In this document: positions 10,814-22,534 of the stretch, piece by piece
Numbering within the stretch: the first letter of the stretch is position 1
Layout: each line of letters opens with the position of its first letter
Assembly (NCBI GenBank): GCA_000711775.1
Contig: ARYC01000103.1
Span: 124,001-188,000, forward strand
From: Oxytricha trifallax
Lineage: Eukaryota > Ciliophora > Spirotrichea > Sporadotrichida > Oxytrichidae
DNA: 64,000 bases
Direction: 5' to 3'
Translations under genes and position numbers: made by a program
Notes under the pieces: model-generated
What the model saw: only the letters and a program-made list of their open reading frames with translations
What the model was told of the DNA's origin: nothing
Databases searched by the model: none

Positions 10814-11812
10814 AATATTAGTAATCGGGTTTAGGCAATCTAAAAATTTTTATATTTAAAGCATATTCAAAGATTATTTAAAAAAATTATCGACTTATAA
10901 TCCACAGTTTAAAATGAATTTTAAATGACAAGCTCCTTTTAAACAATTAAATTGAAAACAAAATTATTTTAGATTAAATAAGACAGTTCTTTAGTAGTTT
11001 GAAAATTTGCAAAGTTTTTAATATATATTATTCGAAGTAAAATTGTTTTGCCTAAAAAGTAAAAAGTTTTAAGTCAAAAATTTAAAAATTATATTAGCTT
11101 TTTTGTTTAAATAACCATCGATTCCCATTAAAACATTATATTGTTTTAATTTCAAATTTTTTAAAATTATTTCATGAGTTTTTTCTTATGATTCTGTTAT
11201 TTATATTAAATAATTGCATAAATATAGGTAAGATGATGGAACTAAATAATCAAAATGTCATAAAAGAAATCGATTTACTGATAAAAAATAATTTAAAATT
11301 AAAAACATAATACTTAATGATAATCATTGGATTTATCTAGACAAAAAAATTAATATAATTTTCAATTTAATGACTTATTTTTTTTTACTTTTTAATGGAA
11401 AACAATTTTACTTCAAATAATTTTTATGAAAAACTTTATGCACTAACAAAATTTTGTTAGAATTGTAAATTATATAAACTTTAATTGTTAACTTTTTATT
11501 TTAGGACATGATTATTTAATCATAATTTAACAATTTTGAATGTATCTCAAATGATATCAGAATGGCATATAAAAAAGTTTTTCAAAATTATGAGAACTCA
11601 ATTTGTTTTAGATTAATCTTTATTTAACAATAAATTGCCTTTATTGGTTGATTGAATAATACAGATCATTAATAAATTTATATGTCAATTATTAATTTAA
11701 TAAATAATGTTAAAATTTACCCCAAAAATCTCAAAGTTATTAACATATTTTCTTAACAATTTTACCTATTTATTCGAGTTAATTTGCACAACGGTTTATT
11801 TTTTATAAAAAT
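10814..11812. other. AT-rich spacer with a decayed inverted repeat
   Basis: ATTCGAAGTAAAATTGTTTT near 11030 is mirrored by AAAACAATTTTACTTCAAAT near 11400, and similarity continues outward with many mismatches; probably an old foldback. No gene was seen. Confidence 0.5.
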
Positions 11813-11904
11813 CAAAACCCCAATCCCTTAAAATTTGTTTATAAGTACTTTGTTTTGAAGGGAATTTGTTTGAGGTTGAATTTATCAATTAAAAGAAGAC
11901 TAAA

Positions 11905-12990
11905 ATTTCACCCAATTTGAGTCTATTTATGGAGAAGGTATATAGATCTAGTGTTGAAACAGCGTTATGGATGTCATATGTTTATTCAATAGATCTATCA
12001 GTATTGAACTATCAGTCTATTGCTATTTTTACAAGCGAAGTAAATCAACTGATCTTTTTTTTTATGAAATCTCTGTATTAAAGTAATAATATCTAAAATT
12101 TTAGCTTAAGGGGAATTTAAAATTTCTACAGAGGCATATTTAATTTTTACTTTCTTATCAACAAAAAGATTTAAGAATTGCACCCACTTCTCTCGATCAA
12201 CGAGCTTCTATGTTTCACCGCCTATTCCAACAATAAAATATCTTTGCATAGCCTAAAGCTAAGATTTATAAAACTAAATGATTTCTCTTGAAAGGGTGGG
12301 AATCGTATCACTATAGTGATTGATTTCAATCTGCAATTTTACAACAATAACATAATCATTTTTCAAATAAATGAAAAGAGCTAGTAGATTTATTTTAAGC
12401 TTAAATAAGTTAATGTGCATGAGTTTACCTTCTAAACTATAATTTAACAGATTGGTATAAGAAACAAACTATAAGTTTATAGTAAAAATTTTCACATTAA
12501 ATTGAAATTTCAAATTATTTCAAAGTGGAATAGAAGTATATAACTAGAAAAGTAAAGCAAAAGCAATTCTTTAAGTATAAGTAGCGAGGATTCTGGTTTT
12601 TTAAAACATATGTTTTCATCCTCGTTCATTTAAGACAGAGAAGTATAATAAGCACTAAGAGCAGTTGAGAGAGAAGTATCTTTTATGATAGTTTATTATT
12701 AATTGAAAAACTTTATGTTCTCAACAAAAAATAAAGTAAAAGTTATGAATAACTTAGAATAACACCAGAATTCAACGTCCTTTACTGTAGTTAATGGAAT
12801 CAAATTTTACTGGGGTAAATTTAAAGATCATTACAAGAAACTGCTGCTATATTATTTGATGCATGACCAACCTATCTATAATTTAGACTTTATTAAAGTT
12901 CAGCTAGGAGGGTAGATAATTAGTTTGTTTAAAAGTTCGCTCAAGTAAGAAGAATGAATGTATGCAAGTAAGTTTAATAGTAGGTTAATG
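11905..12990 (+). pseudogene. TBE3 transposase remnants
   Basis: Two pieces are recognisable by nucleotide similarity. 11905-12060 corresponds to the N-terminal 45 codons. 12521-12990 is the C-terminal third, starting at AATAGAAGTATATAACTAG (NIEVYNQ) and including TTACAAGAAACTGCTGCT (YKKLLL). The central third with the first catalytic Asp is missing. Many indels; no product is possible. Confidence 0.8.
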
Positions 12991-13014
12991 AGAGACAAAT
13001 CTAATTAAAATTCT

Positions 13015-13795
13015 TTTGTAGTAGCTGGCTTCTCTTTCTTTTCTTCTTCTTATTACTCCCCTCATCTAAGGTTTCTTCTTTTTCTGCCAACTCTAGAATA
13101 TATAAGTCCATTCACTCTGGAGCTCAGATATTTGAATAAATTCTCTTGCCAACTTCATGCTTTGTTTTAGACTTTCGCTTATTGGAAAATTTGAATATTC
13201 ATTTATCAAGAAAATGCCAATTCAAGATTTTCATGAAGAGTTAAGATTTATATTTTACTTGAAATATAAGGACTTTTTTTGCAGCTCTGACAGCCAGCTG
13301 TAACTTATCTTGATCATATATTTATTCTTATCTTCTTAAGAGAAGGTGTACCTTTTCTTTAGAAATTCTTAAAAGTTTTTTTTCCAAATAATTATCTTTA
13401 TTTGATTCAAGTATACCAAAGAAATAGCTTCTTTAGGTATATTATTTGACAAATTCTTCTTAGAAAGCAGGTACTACGAACCCTCTGTGCCTCATAGCAT
13501 CATCCTATAGGTTAGTCATTAAGATTTGTAGATATTTAGAATCTCTAAAAAATTTTCATCTTAAGTTTTCGGTGCTCTCTTCTCTTTGCAGGTATCGCTC
13601 TTAGAAATTAAATTTTGTTATATTTCATCGCTGGTTGGAACGAAAAAACTAAATAATAAAGATAAACTGTCATGATTTCACAACTTTGCTGCACTAGGCA
13701 GGGATCCAAATCCTCCTTGCTTCTAAATTTTTGAATCAGATCTTTTGTTTGCAATATTTAAATTTTATCAATCATTTACTTTATCTAATTTAGAA
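13015..13795 (-). pseudogene. TBE3 22-kDa gene remnant
   Basis: Aligned by eye with 512-1299 along its whole length: the GGTACTACGAACCCTCTG and TTGACAAATTCTTCTTAG stretches mirror TBE1. The start codon and both intron borders are eroded. Non-coding. Confidence 0.8.
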
Positions 13796-14357
13796 AATAA
13801 GAGTGATATTATAATTAGAGTTTATTGTTTTCATTTAATTACCACTGTAAAACTTACTTTCAAATTTGGCACCCTGTATAGGTGGTGAGCCTCTAAGATG
13901 GATTTGGAGAAAGATTTGAGAGCTGGTTACAAACTTGATTGATTAAAGTCAATTTACTGTTATAGTCTATATTTTAAATATAAATTGGTACATACTTAAA
14001 TTGATTAATAAAGCTCATATAATCTTAGTACTAAATTAAGAGTTTAATTAAAGATATTATTTTTTAGGAGAACCCTAATTTTATTCATCAAATTACAAAT
14101 AACCTCCAAAAAATTATTTAAAAAAACAGTACCTACATAATTAAGTCCACCTCCTTAATCTGTATGTACGTTAAACAATTTATTATTTATAGTAAAATGG
14201 TTGCTTTTTCAACTAAATTTAGAACTGATCGTCTCTAAGTTCTCATTTTTCTTTGCTAATACTCTAAAAACATCCCTTAAAATTTATAGGGTTGCAAGCT
14301 CTCTTTTACGCTTTGTGGTATAGTGGCAGTTTTATATTTTAAATTCAAATTAAAAAT

Positions 14358-15712
14358 ATGACGCTAATATTTTAAGAAAAACAACATCGCACCTTTGTTA
14401 GCAATATAAAGTGTGATAGTTGCGAGATAAATCCTTATAAAGAACTATCTGAGCTTTAAATTGAGGTCTCTGTTATTAAAATATAAATTTAAAATAGAAA
14501 ATAAATAGCAAACAAGTGTATGGAAGTGAGTGAGGAGTTGAAAGTTAGAAATGAAATTTCAATTTAATCATAGGAAGTTGAAGTATGGAAGAGACTTTTC
14601 ATTTTCGTTACTGGTTTAGGTATATTAAGGGTCATAAGTAAGCTAAGCCTATTATATGCTTAAAGCATGAAAAACCTTTTGCAAAGTATGATTGCTTTGA
14701 GTGCCATAAGCAGTACTCTCATACAAAAGAATTAAAAAATCTCTATTAAAAACCACAAGAAAGAAAAAGAAGTTGAAGATTAAGATTAAGACACTCAACT
14801 AAAGTTGCTTAATAAAAGAAAAGCAAGGGAGCCTCTTTAAGTTGCTAAGCTTTAACAAGCGTGAATCAGAGAATGTGAGGATTGCATGCAACCTTTTAGC
14901 ATCAGAGGTGACTAAAATCATGATTAAAATATAATATAAGAAAATTCTAGTCTTGCAAACATAGATTTAGATACTTCGCTCGCATGACAAGAAAGTCATT
15001 ATGGATTATCAGTATGCTTACAAAGTATCCTTTCAACTATCTCCATTATGATGATATATATTTTATTGAGTTTGCTAATGAACATTAAATACTCACTCTC
15101 GCTAAATTTAAAGGATTCATAAACTTAATAAAGCAAGAGATACTGCTCTAATTGCCAAATATTATGATAGCTTTCATACTACCACGCTTATAATTTACAC
15201 TTAGAGATTTCATAAAAAATTAAAGATAGCTTGAATTAATAGCATCCTAAATTAAATAAAGAATCAAAGAGCTCATAAGATAATGTTTTCCATAGTAATA
15301 TCTAGCCCGAGAATCCAATGTTGAATCTTTCACCAATATAAGCAACGATAATTTATTTCAACAACCCTAAGAGATGAACTATTAAGGCTGTATTTTTAAT
15401 GGGAACTTACGGATATTATCTAGAAATTAAGTCTGGAGAGATAAATACTTTCAATGAAATGTGTAAGATATGACGACAATAATAAAAAAAAGTGTGAAAT
15501 GCTTTGCAATATTTCTACTCGAATAGACACGAGAAGGATACATTACAAAGAATAAATAAGTGTATTGATAAACAAGGAGTATCTCTATCACAGAGTAATA
15601 ATTTAACCAAACTCAAGATCAGACATATCAAAAGAATAGAAAGATTTATAATTAAGTTAGTAAGATAAACTTCAGACCACTACCACATGATCCTAAAATG
15701 CATTTTTAGTGA
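14358..15712 (+). pseudogene. TBE3 57-kDa gene remnant
   Basis: The ATG at 14358 matches the TBE1 start region. A finger piece CFECHKQYSHTKEL is readable near 14690, and a kinase remnant continues to CATTTTTAGTGA at 15701-15712. Numerous frameshifts; dead. Confidence 0.8.
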
Positions 15713-15820
15713 ATTAATTAAATACATGTACTATATATTTCACATTTAAAACCTATTAATAACATCGACCCCATACAAATTTCCTGCAAATAAAGCAGCT
15801 ATTTAAGGGTTTTTGGGGCA

Positions 15821-16224
15821 CTTAATAGAAATATTTATTTGATATTCTCTATAGCCTAGAACTAAGATTTAACTTAAGAATTTTTAAATTATTTATCTCT
15901 TTCTAACAAGACTTAATTTCATATAATGGGCTTTATACATTAGTTTTAATATTTAGTCCTGAATTAGTATATATATTTTTAACTAATTGTAAATTTAACT
16001 TTTTTGGTATTCTTTTTTATTGATGGATTTACTACTTATCGACTCATAGATTTTTTCTTTAATAATTAAGTATATAAAATATAAACTTAGTGTATTTAAT
16101 TAATATAAATATAGATTTTGCAATAAGATAATAGTATTGTAAGAATAAATTTAAGATTGGAAAACAAATATTTAATAAATTAATAAAATAATAGGAAAAA
16201 AAAGTACGATATATTAACGATTCT
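15821..16224. other. AT-rich spacer
   Basis: No gene or repeat recognised. Confidence 0.5.
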
Positions 16225-16400
16225 TAGATGCTAAGATTGAAAATTTAAAAGTTATTAGTATTTTTTATGCTGTACTATATTATCTCTTTCACGAGAAAAG
16301 AGTTTCCCACTTTTGATTAAACACCTCTAAATTCTAAAAATTAAACTCTTCAACTAAAGTCTAGCAGTCTTGTCAAAGGAAGCAATAACTTAATACAGAC
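16225..16400 (-). CDS. Coding-like segment, unidentified
   Basis: One minus-strand frame is open in the ciliate code and has protein-like composition: VIASFDKTARLQLKSLIFRI, then KLFSRERDNIVQHKKYQQLL. It lies between AT-rich flanks about 750 bp downstream (in the minus sense) of the kinase segment at 17.1 kb, so it may be an MDS of the same gene. No family recognised. Confidence 0.35.
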
Positions 16401-17139
16401 AATAATATGCTCCAATTAAATTAAAAAAATATCAAATAAATAAGCCATTTTTATTATTTAATAATAATATAAATAAATTCATTTCCCAATTATGATGCAT
16501 TTTTATAATTATGTTTTTTTAAAAATTATTTTAGGCAAAAAAATTTAAATAGCTAATTACAATAGCTTAGAGTAGATTCTATTATTTTAAAATTGCAAAC
16601 AATCAAATTTACTTAACAGAATATTAGTCGATATATCATGATAAACTACAAATAACCAATAATAAAATATAATAAAAGAATAATTTATAAAAATAAAAAA
16701 TTGCTCTTTAATTGAGAAATATTTTTTTTTTTCTTTCATTAATAAATTGTAATAGAATGTATATGAAAAAAATAAATTTTATATTACTTTTTTATCATCT
16801 TTATAATTAAATAAGAATGTTTTATTTATTTACTTATTTCCAATATTATATATTTAAATATAAATTTTTTAAAAAATATAAATAAAACAATTATGTAATA
16901 TGATTTGGAATTTAAATTGTGTAAATATTGGATAGAATAATTATAAAAGTAAATAATTCTTTTTATTTATTAATTATTAATTTTTTTTGATAAGATGGTT
17001 ATTATTTTGCAAATCAATTATAAATATGATATTTATTTTCTATGATAATATCCGTTTATATGTAAAACTGATAGAATGGCGAAAACTTGTTTCATAATCT
17101 CTTTCATTTACTAAAATAAATTAAAAAATAAAAATTTGC
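16401..17139. other. AT-rich spacer
   Basis: A/T-run-rich DNA without a supported gene. Confidence 0.5.
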
Positions 17140-17420
17140 GTCTCGCTTATACCGTAATTCATGATGAAGTAGTTTAGTAAATCTCCTCCTTCCACGAAGT
17201 CATAAACCAAATGCATTTTTAAAAAATTTATTAAAATATTTAAATAATTCCTTTATATTTGTGCTTTAAGATTTATTAAATTACATTATAAATTAATCTT
17301 AACAAGTAAAATATTTTATTTTTATAAAATTTTTTAAATGAAATGCTCGCAATCATCATATTAAAAGTTTGTCACTATTTAAGCAACCATTTAAGCTCCA
17401 AATTTTTCTGAAATATGTAG
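17140..17420 (-). CDS. Protein-kinase N-lobe MDSs interrupted by an IES
   Basis: Two minus-strand coding pieces are separated by AT-rich DNA. The upstream piece ends TNFQYDDCEH and the downstream one reads HLVYDFVEGGDLLNYFIMNY. The direct repeat GCATTT stands at both borders (as AAATGC at 17209-17214 and 17341-17346). Removing 17215-17346 with one copy joins them in frame as YDDCEHLVYDFVEGGDL, the beta-5/hinge region of a protein kinase. The C-lobe is not adjacent; a C-lobe on the opposite strand at 21.2 kb could belong to it. The upstream part of the gene may include the open stretch at 17654-17842. Confidence 0.65.
17215..17346 (-). other. IES with GCATTT pointers
   Basis: 132 bp including one pointer copy; its precise removal restores the kinase frame described for 17140-17420. 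Confidence 0.6.
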
Positions 17421-17653
17421 CAAATACTATAGTTCTTCACTTTGCATGTTAATTTTAATTTAAGTACTTTGATTTTTTAAAATTATAAATAGAATTAATA
17501 TGTCATTCTTTGGAATACATTTCACAAAATACTTCTTTATATTACAAAAGTTTAAAAATATTGAAGTTTAGTATAAAATTTAATATATATATTTATATAA
17601 AATAATAAATAAACTGATTAGTCTGTATGATTTGGTAAAAATCTTTGTAGTTC

Positions 17654-17842
17654 TTACCCTTTAAATAAATGTATTAACTTTCGTGATAGAACTATAAATT
17701 TGTAATTGAATTTATTTAGTAATTGATTTCTATGGTGATGATAATCATAAGTTCTAGATAAAAAATAATCTACCTTATTAACACTGATAAAGAAAGTACT
17801 AATTTGATGATTACGATTTTCCCAATTTAGATTATAAGACAT
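17654..17842 (-). CDS. Open coding-like segment, unidentified
   Basis: It reads MSYNLNWENRNHQISTFFIS from 17842 and stays open beyond 17654 in the ciliate code. A further protein-like piece, AYQDVMYNIMNYVRIWECK, lies upstream on the same strand near 18030-18110. Both may be 5' MDSs of the kinase at 17.1-17.4 kb. No domain recognised. Confidence 0.35.
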   Translation of the reverse strand: MSYNLNWENRNHQISTFFISVNKVDYFLSRTYDYHHHRNQLLNKFNYKFIVLSRKLIHLFKG

Positions 17843-18402
17843 AGAACTTTAGCTATAGTGATATTTAATACATATAGTAATAGATAACTGCCTAAATGTG
17901 AGAATTTAAAATCTAATGATCCAAATTTCTCTATAAATTAATCGTTATTTAAAATGAGCTATAACTTTTTTAACCTAATTTATTTTATAGGTATTAGATG
18001 TTTGAATTTTCTATAAGCATTTCTTGTTTGACTAGAGAACTTTGCACTCCCAGATTCTTACGTAGTTCATGATATTATACATGACATCTTGATAAGCTTT
18101 AATTTAAGTCTGATTTAGTTACTATTAATGTTATTTATATTTTAAACATCGTTACAAGTTGAGGGTCAAATTAATTGCATCTTAAAAATTGCCATCCACC
18201 ACTTTATTTTCAGTTCCACTTTAGAATAGAATAACTTGAGACTTTAGAACCGAATATCCTTCTTTTTGAAGTTCTGGTGGGTTGACTAGGGCACGTCATT
18301 TTAATAGCATTTAAACGTTTTAGAGATGTTCCATATTATTTCTTAGCTTAATAAATAATAAATCAATTAAGATATTTATTTTTAATTGTTGTATAACATT
18401 TT

Positions 18403-18704
18403 TAATAGGAAAATGACTTTAAATTAATAAATAAATAGCTAGTATGATTCGTGAAAATTAGCTCTTGAAGCTTAGACAACATGATATTTAAACGTGAGGG
18501 CATCCAATAAAACTAAATAAATCAACTAAAATTAAGCTTGCTTTATCTCACTCTAGGAATACGATTGAGAGGTAACGGTAATAGTAAAGCTCATCTATAT
18601 TTAAATTATTTTTCGAATAAATACCATGTTGTCTAAGCTTAGAGAAAGTTAACTACGAACCATATTGGCTATTTATTTATTGTTTTAATGTAATTTTCCT
18701 AATA
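18403..18704. repeat. Foldback related to MITE family A
   Basis: Outer arms TAGGAAAATGAC... and ...GTAATTTTCCTA, then AGCTTAGACAACATG facing CATGTTGTCTAAGCT. The right arm carries GAAAGTTAACTACGAACC, a diverged MITE-A end. About 300 bp in total. Confidence 0.75.
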
Positions 18705-19263
18705 CAAATGTATTATTACAATATCTGTATCAAAGAAATTATATTTAGTATTAATTATAAGATATTTAGAAATAATTTGTTTATTTTTATGATCTAGAAA
18801 TCATGATAGAATTTGGCTGAAAAGTAAATTTTGTAAACAAAAAATAATACTTTTATGGTGGTTGAATGCTTGGACTGAAAAAATAAGTAATATTTGATAA
18901 TAAAGCTTTTTCTGATTTTGAGGGCTATAATAAAATAAAATTGAAAACAATTTATGGTTCTATTCAATACTTTATATCCCTTATTTAATGTTTTTATTTA
19001 ATTTTTTAAATAAATTTATTGCATTTTTAATAAGAATTTATTTAAAATGATTGTGTTCAATATTTTTAATTTAATTGAAAAATATTTTTCAAAAAATCTC
19101 TTAGAAATCCATTCAATTTTATCTATATTGTTTTAAAATTCGAATTCAACTGTGAAGTATTTAGTTTTTTTTTCTTCATCATTATACGGCATGTATTATA
19201 TTATAGGAATATATTTGATTATGGAAAATTAAATAAAAAATAAATAATTAATTAATTAAATTA

Positions 19264-20051
19264 GTGGCAGTTAACTTTGTAGATACTGGGGGGGAAAGTT
19301 TCCTGCACTCGAGGAAGTTTCCTGCACTTGTTTTTTTAATATTAAATTTAATAAATTTTTTATAAATAAAATAGTTTAATATAATTACGACCCATTAAAT
19401 CTTAAGAGCATATTGGTCATCATTGAAAGATCTCAAGAAAATAAAGTCTAGCATTTACTTGGCATGGTAAGAACAAGATAAATTGAATAAGAATTACACT
19501 AACAACTGGATAAAATATTAGGAATCATTAAAGTTAAAAAATAAGACAGAACCTAAAAATATCAGATGGAAAATGTCAAAGCTTTAAGAATCTGAACATA
19601 GATATTGACTATTGATTAATAAATTAAAGTAGAATTATAAAAATGAAATTAGTCCTGAAGTTGATTGATAGTTTTTATAAAAATTAATTTATATATAAAA
19701 ATTAAAAAATCAAAAAAAAATTAAAAAATTAAAAAAAGTGCAGGAAACTTCCCTAAAAATTTTAATTTATCATAAACCAGTGGAGGAAACTTTCCCCACC
19801 CCCGTTGATACCTATACAATATGGTACTTATTCAATAGATCATTCAAAATTAGTCGTATTTTAAAATATGCGGTTCCCCTCCTTCGCATTCCTAAAGTAA
19901 GATAACTCGAATTTAATTTAGAGTGAATTGTTAAAATTTGAGTTTTTTCGCATATACTTTGATACAGTCAATATGATAGTACAGCTAATTTTGAATTCTC
20001 TATCGAACAAGTCCCATAATTTCTAGGGTACAGAAAGTTAAATGCCGCTAC
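19264..20051. repeat. MITE family A copy, split by a nested insertion
   Basis: The left end GTGGCAGTTAACTTTGTAG and right end CAGAAAGTTAAATGCCGC match the family termini, and internal words such as CAATATGGTACTTATTCAA match the 20531-20912 copy. The element is interrupted at 19288-19803. Confidence 0.75.
19288..19803. mobile_element. Element B nested in MITE A
   Basis: A 516-bp insert with ends GGGGGGGAAAGTTTCC and GGAAACTTTCCCCACCCCC (inverted), a second inner pair GAAGTTTCCTGCAC / GTGCAGGAAACTTCC, and a flanking GATAC duplication. A single end of the same type, GGCAGGAAACTTCCCCCC, stands at 39855. Inside, a plus-strand stretch at about 19443-19608 is coding-like: WQEQDKLNKNYTNNW, then IRWKMSKLQESEHRY, followed by a TGA and LLINKLKQNYKNEISPEVD. 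It may be an eroded transposon protein. Confidence 0.6.
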
Positions 20052-20530
20052 TTTCTTTATTAATTCTTCAAATTCAAATGTATTATTACATTAATTAGAA
20101 CATAAATAAAACTTATATTAAATTTATAAGTATTTTTTGCAGTTTTCATTAATAAATTCTTATTTTATTTTCTTTGCAAGTTTTGTCTTTAAAGATTTTT
20201 TTTTTTATTAAATTAAAATGAAAAATATATATTCTAGAAGATATTTTATCGATTTTTATTATATTATTTTATATTTAATAATATATTATGAAAATAATTT
20301 AAATGTCTAGAATGATGTAGATTCCATATTGTATACAATATATATGTATTTATTTATATAATGATTTTGATTATTATTTCTTAATTTAAATGTTATTTAA
20401 TAGTCAAAAGAAAAAATTTGTGATTGTTATAACTTAATATACATATTTAAAAGCAATAAAATTTTTATTTTTGATATTTTATTCGTTATTTTATAATGAA
20501 AAATAATTAAATATTGTCAGAAAAAAAATT
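20052..20530. other. AT-rich spacer
   Basis: Nothing recognisable. Confidence 0.5.
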
Positions 20531-20912
20531 ATTTGGAAAATGAAATAATAATTAATAAAATAAATAATCAAAATCGTGGCAGTTAACTTTCTGGAAACCT
20601 AGGCAATATGGTACTTGTTCGATAAGGAATTCAAAAATAGCTGGACTTTACAATTGGCGGCACCCCTCTATATCATCTCTGAAGCGAGTTAACGTGACTT
20701 TAATTTTGCATTAAAAATTACTAAACAAATCACCCAAAATTAAAGTCACGTTAACTCGCTTCAGAGATGATATAGAGGGGTGCCGCCAATTGTAAAGTCC
20801 AGCTATTTTTGAATTCCTTATCGAACAAGTACCATATTGCCTAGGTTTCCAGAAAGTTAACTGCCACGATTTTGATTATTTATTTTATTAATTATTATTT
20901 CATTTTCCAAAT
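20531..20912. repeat. MITE family A, near-perfect foldback
   Basis: Arms of 178 bp (20531-20708 and 20735-20912) appear identical, with a 26-bp loop. Inner landmarks are GTGGCAGTTAACTTTCTGG, AATTGGCGGCACCCCTC and GAAGCGAGTTAACGTG. It is the least diverged copy here, suggesting a recent origin or arm homogenisation. No coding capacity. Confidence 0.95.
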
Positions 20913-21199
20913 CAATTGTACTCCTACAAAAATATTTTGGAGTGCTTTAAAAATAATAAAGCAATTTATTTTTATTTATAAATTAATCGAGTCCTCCTAA
21001 TCCTATTTATAAATAATTTTATAGATTATAATTCCTTTAATTTAATTATATTTAAACTTTAAAATTTCAAAATTTAAATCAATACTTATTTTTATACATT
21101 AGCTCTTAAATTTTTAGTTCTTAGCAATTACTTTTGTAAATTTATGTAATATTTAAATCTTCTTTCAAAATAGAAAGTTATTATTTAATCTTAATAATT

Positions 21200-21856
21200 T
21201 TTTATTGATCTGATTCCAGAAAATTTTGATTACATGGCTCCAGAGTTAGCTATTTTTAAATATGACAACTAAGTAGATATATACTCATTGGCAATATCAA
21301 TACTCTAATTAGCAAATAGGAAACACTCAAAGCATATGACATATGCTAATAACTTTAAGACTTTTGCTCCAAATTATTCATAATAATTCAACGATTTGAT
21401 ATGGAAAATGTTTAAAAATAAATTAGATTTTTATATTATATGTAAAAGATTTTAAAATTAAATGATGAACGAAAATCCTAAAACAAGGCCAACTGCCTTT
21501 TAACTAATAAGTCTTGACTATTTATCTGAAACCAAACCCATTAAGGAGTATTTTAGTACTAAGGGATCAATGGACTACGCATATGGAATGATAAACTAAA
21601 GTTTATAAGTTATCTCTAATCACATTAGCAAATAATAAAGAGATCAGCACAGTTACTTGTACATGCACGAAGTTGAATCGTTAATTAAGTAGATTTATTT
21701 CCCCTAATTTATTTATAGCACCCTTTTTATAAATTAACTAGGAAGATTTTTATTGGAGGTTACTATGATTTATAAGAAATATTATTTTAATATTTTTTCT
21801 GTAATTTTTTGTTAAATTAAATTAATATTATTTACCTTTCTTAATGATAAATAATG
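21200..21856 (+). CDS. Protein-kinase C-lobe with a 54-bp IES
   Basis: The frame reads ENFDYMAPELAIFKYDN, then QVDIYSLAISILQLANRKH, and later NENPKTRPTAFQLISLDYL, ending at TGA 21854-21856. These are the APE motif, the DxYSLA helix (subdomain IX) and the Arg-Pro of subdomain XI. The direct repeat AAATG at 21406-21410 and 21460-21464 brackets an AT-rich 54 bp; its removal gives LIWKMMNENPKTRP, the usual spacing. The catalytic loop is missing from this locus, so the rest of the gene must lie elsewhere, possibly the minus-strand N-lobe at 17.1-17.4 kb. Confidence 0.75.
21411..21464 (+). other. IES with AAATG pointers in the kinase C-lobe
   Basis: 54 bp, AT-rich, a multiple of three and without TGA, so it does not break the frame. 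Its removal restores family-like spacing. Confidence 0.55.
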
Positions 21857-22431
21857 AGTTTTATTTTATATTTAAAATAATAAAATCTTCAAATTTGGCT
21901 TTTTTATGTTTTACTATTTTGCTATATTTATTAAAGAAATTCACATCATAAATAAACTTAATCGAGATGTAAATATTCAATTTTATTAATATGATCTCTT
22001 TCCATTCATTATTACACTTTATTATTGATTATAATTTTTATATCAATATAATATCAAAGTACGCCCTAATATAAAAAATTCAAATCAAAACTTAGAGCTA
22101 TAGCAATTGAATCTACCAAACCTTCAAATTTGGGTAAATTTGATCAACATTTAATCGTAATTGATTTTACATTTTATTTAACAAACTTTAAATGAATTAA
22201 TAATCTAATATATAATTTTCTATTAAGTTTTCTTGTATTTAATATGTATTTTTTATGCTATTCATTTTATAACTGATTATGAATTTTATATAAAATATCT
22301 TAATATTGTCTAAATTTCAATAAATTTTACGATGAAGACATATTTATTTTAATTTAATATTTATTTTTGAATTTATTTCTATAAACACAAAATTTACTAA
22401 TTAATGTATATGATTTAAGTTTACTATCATT
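21857..22431. other. AT-rich spacer left of TBE4
   Basis: No gene seen; ends in the ATT target. Confidence 0.5.
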
Positions 22432-22534
22432 CAAAACCCCAAAACCCTTTAGTGAGGTTTATAAGTGCTTTGATTTGTAGGGTATAGTTGGGGGTCTTAT
22501 TGGGGTTATCAGAGAAATTAGGCCAATTTGCAAA

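Larger units (their letters stand above)
11813..15820 (+). mobile_element. TBE3, strongly decayed
   Basis: CAAAACCCCAATCCC at 11813 and AAGGGTTTTTGGGGC near 15817 are eroded TBE ends. Between them remnants of all three genes lie in TBE1 orientation, full of stops and indels. About 460 bp of the transposase middle (12060-12520) is replaced by unrelated AT-rich DNA. The oldest TBE in the window by divergence. Confidence 0.88.
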
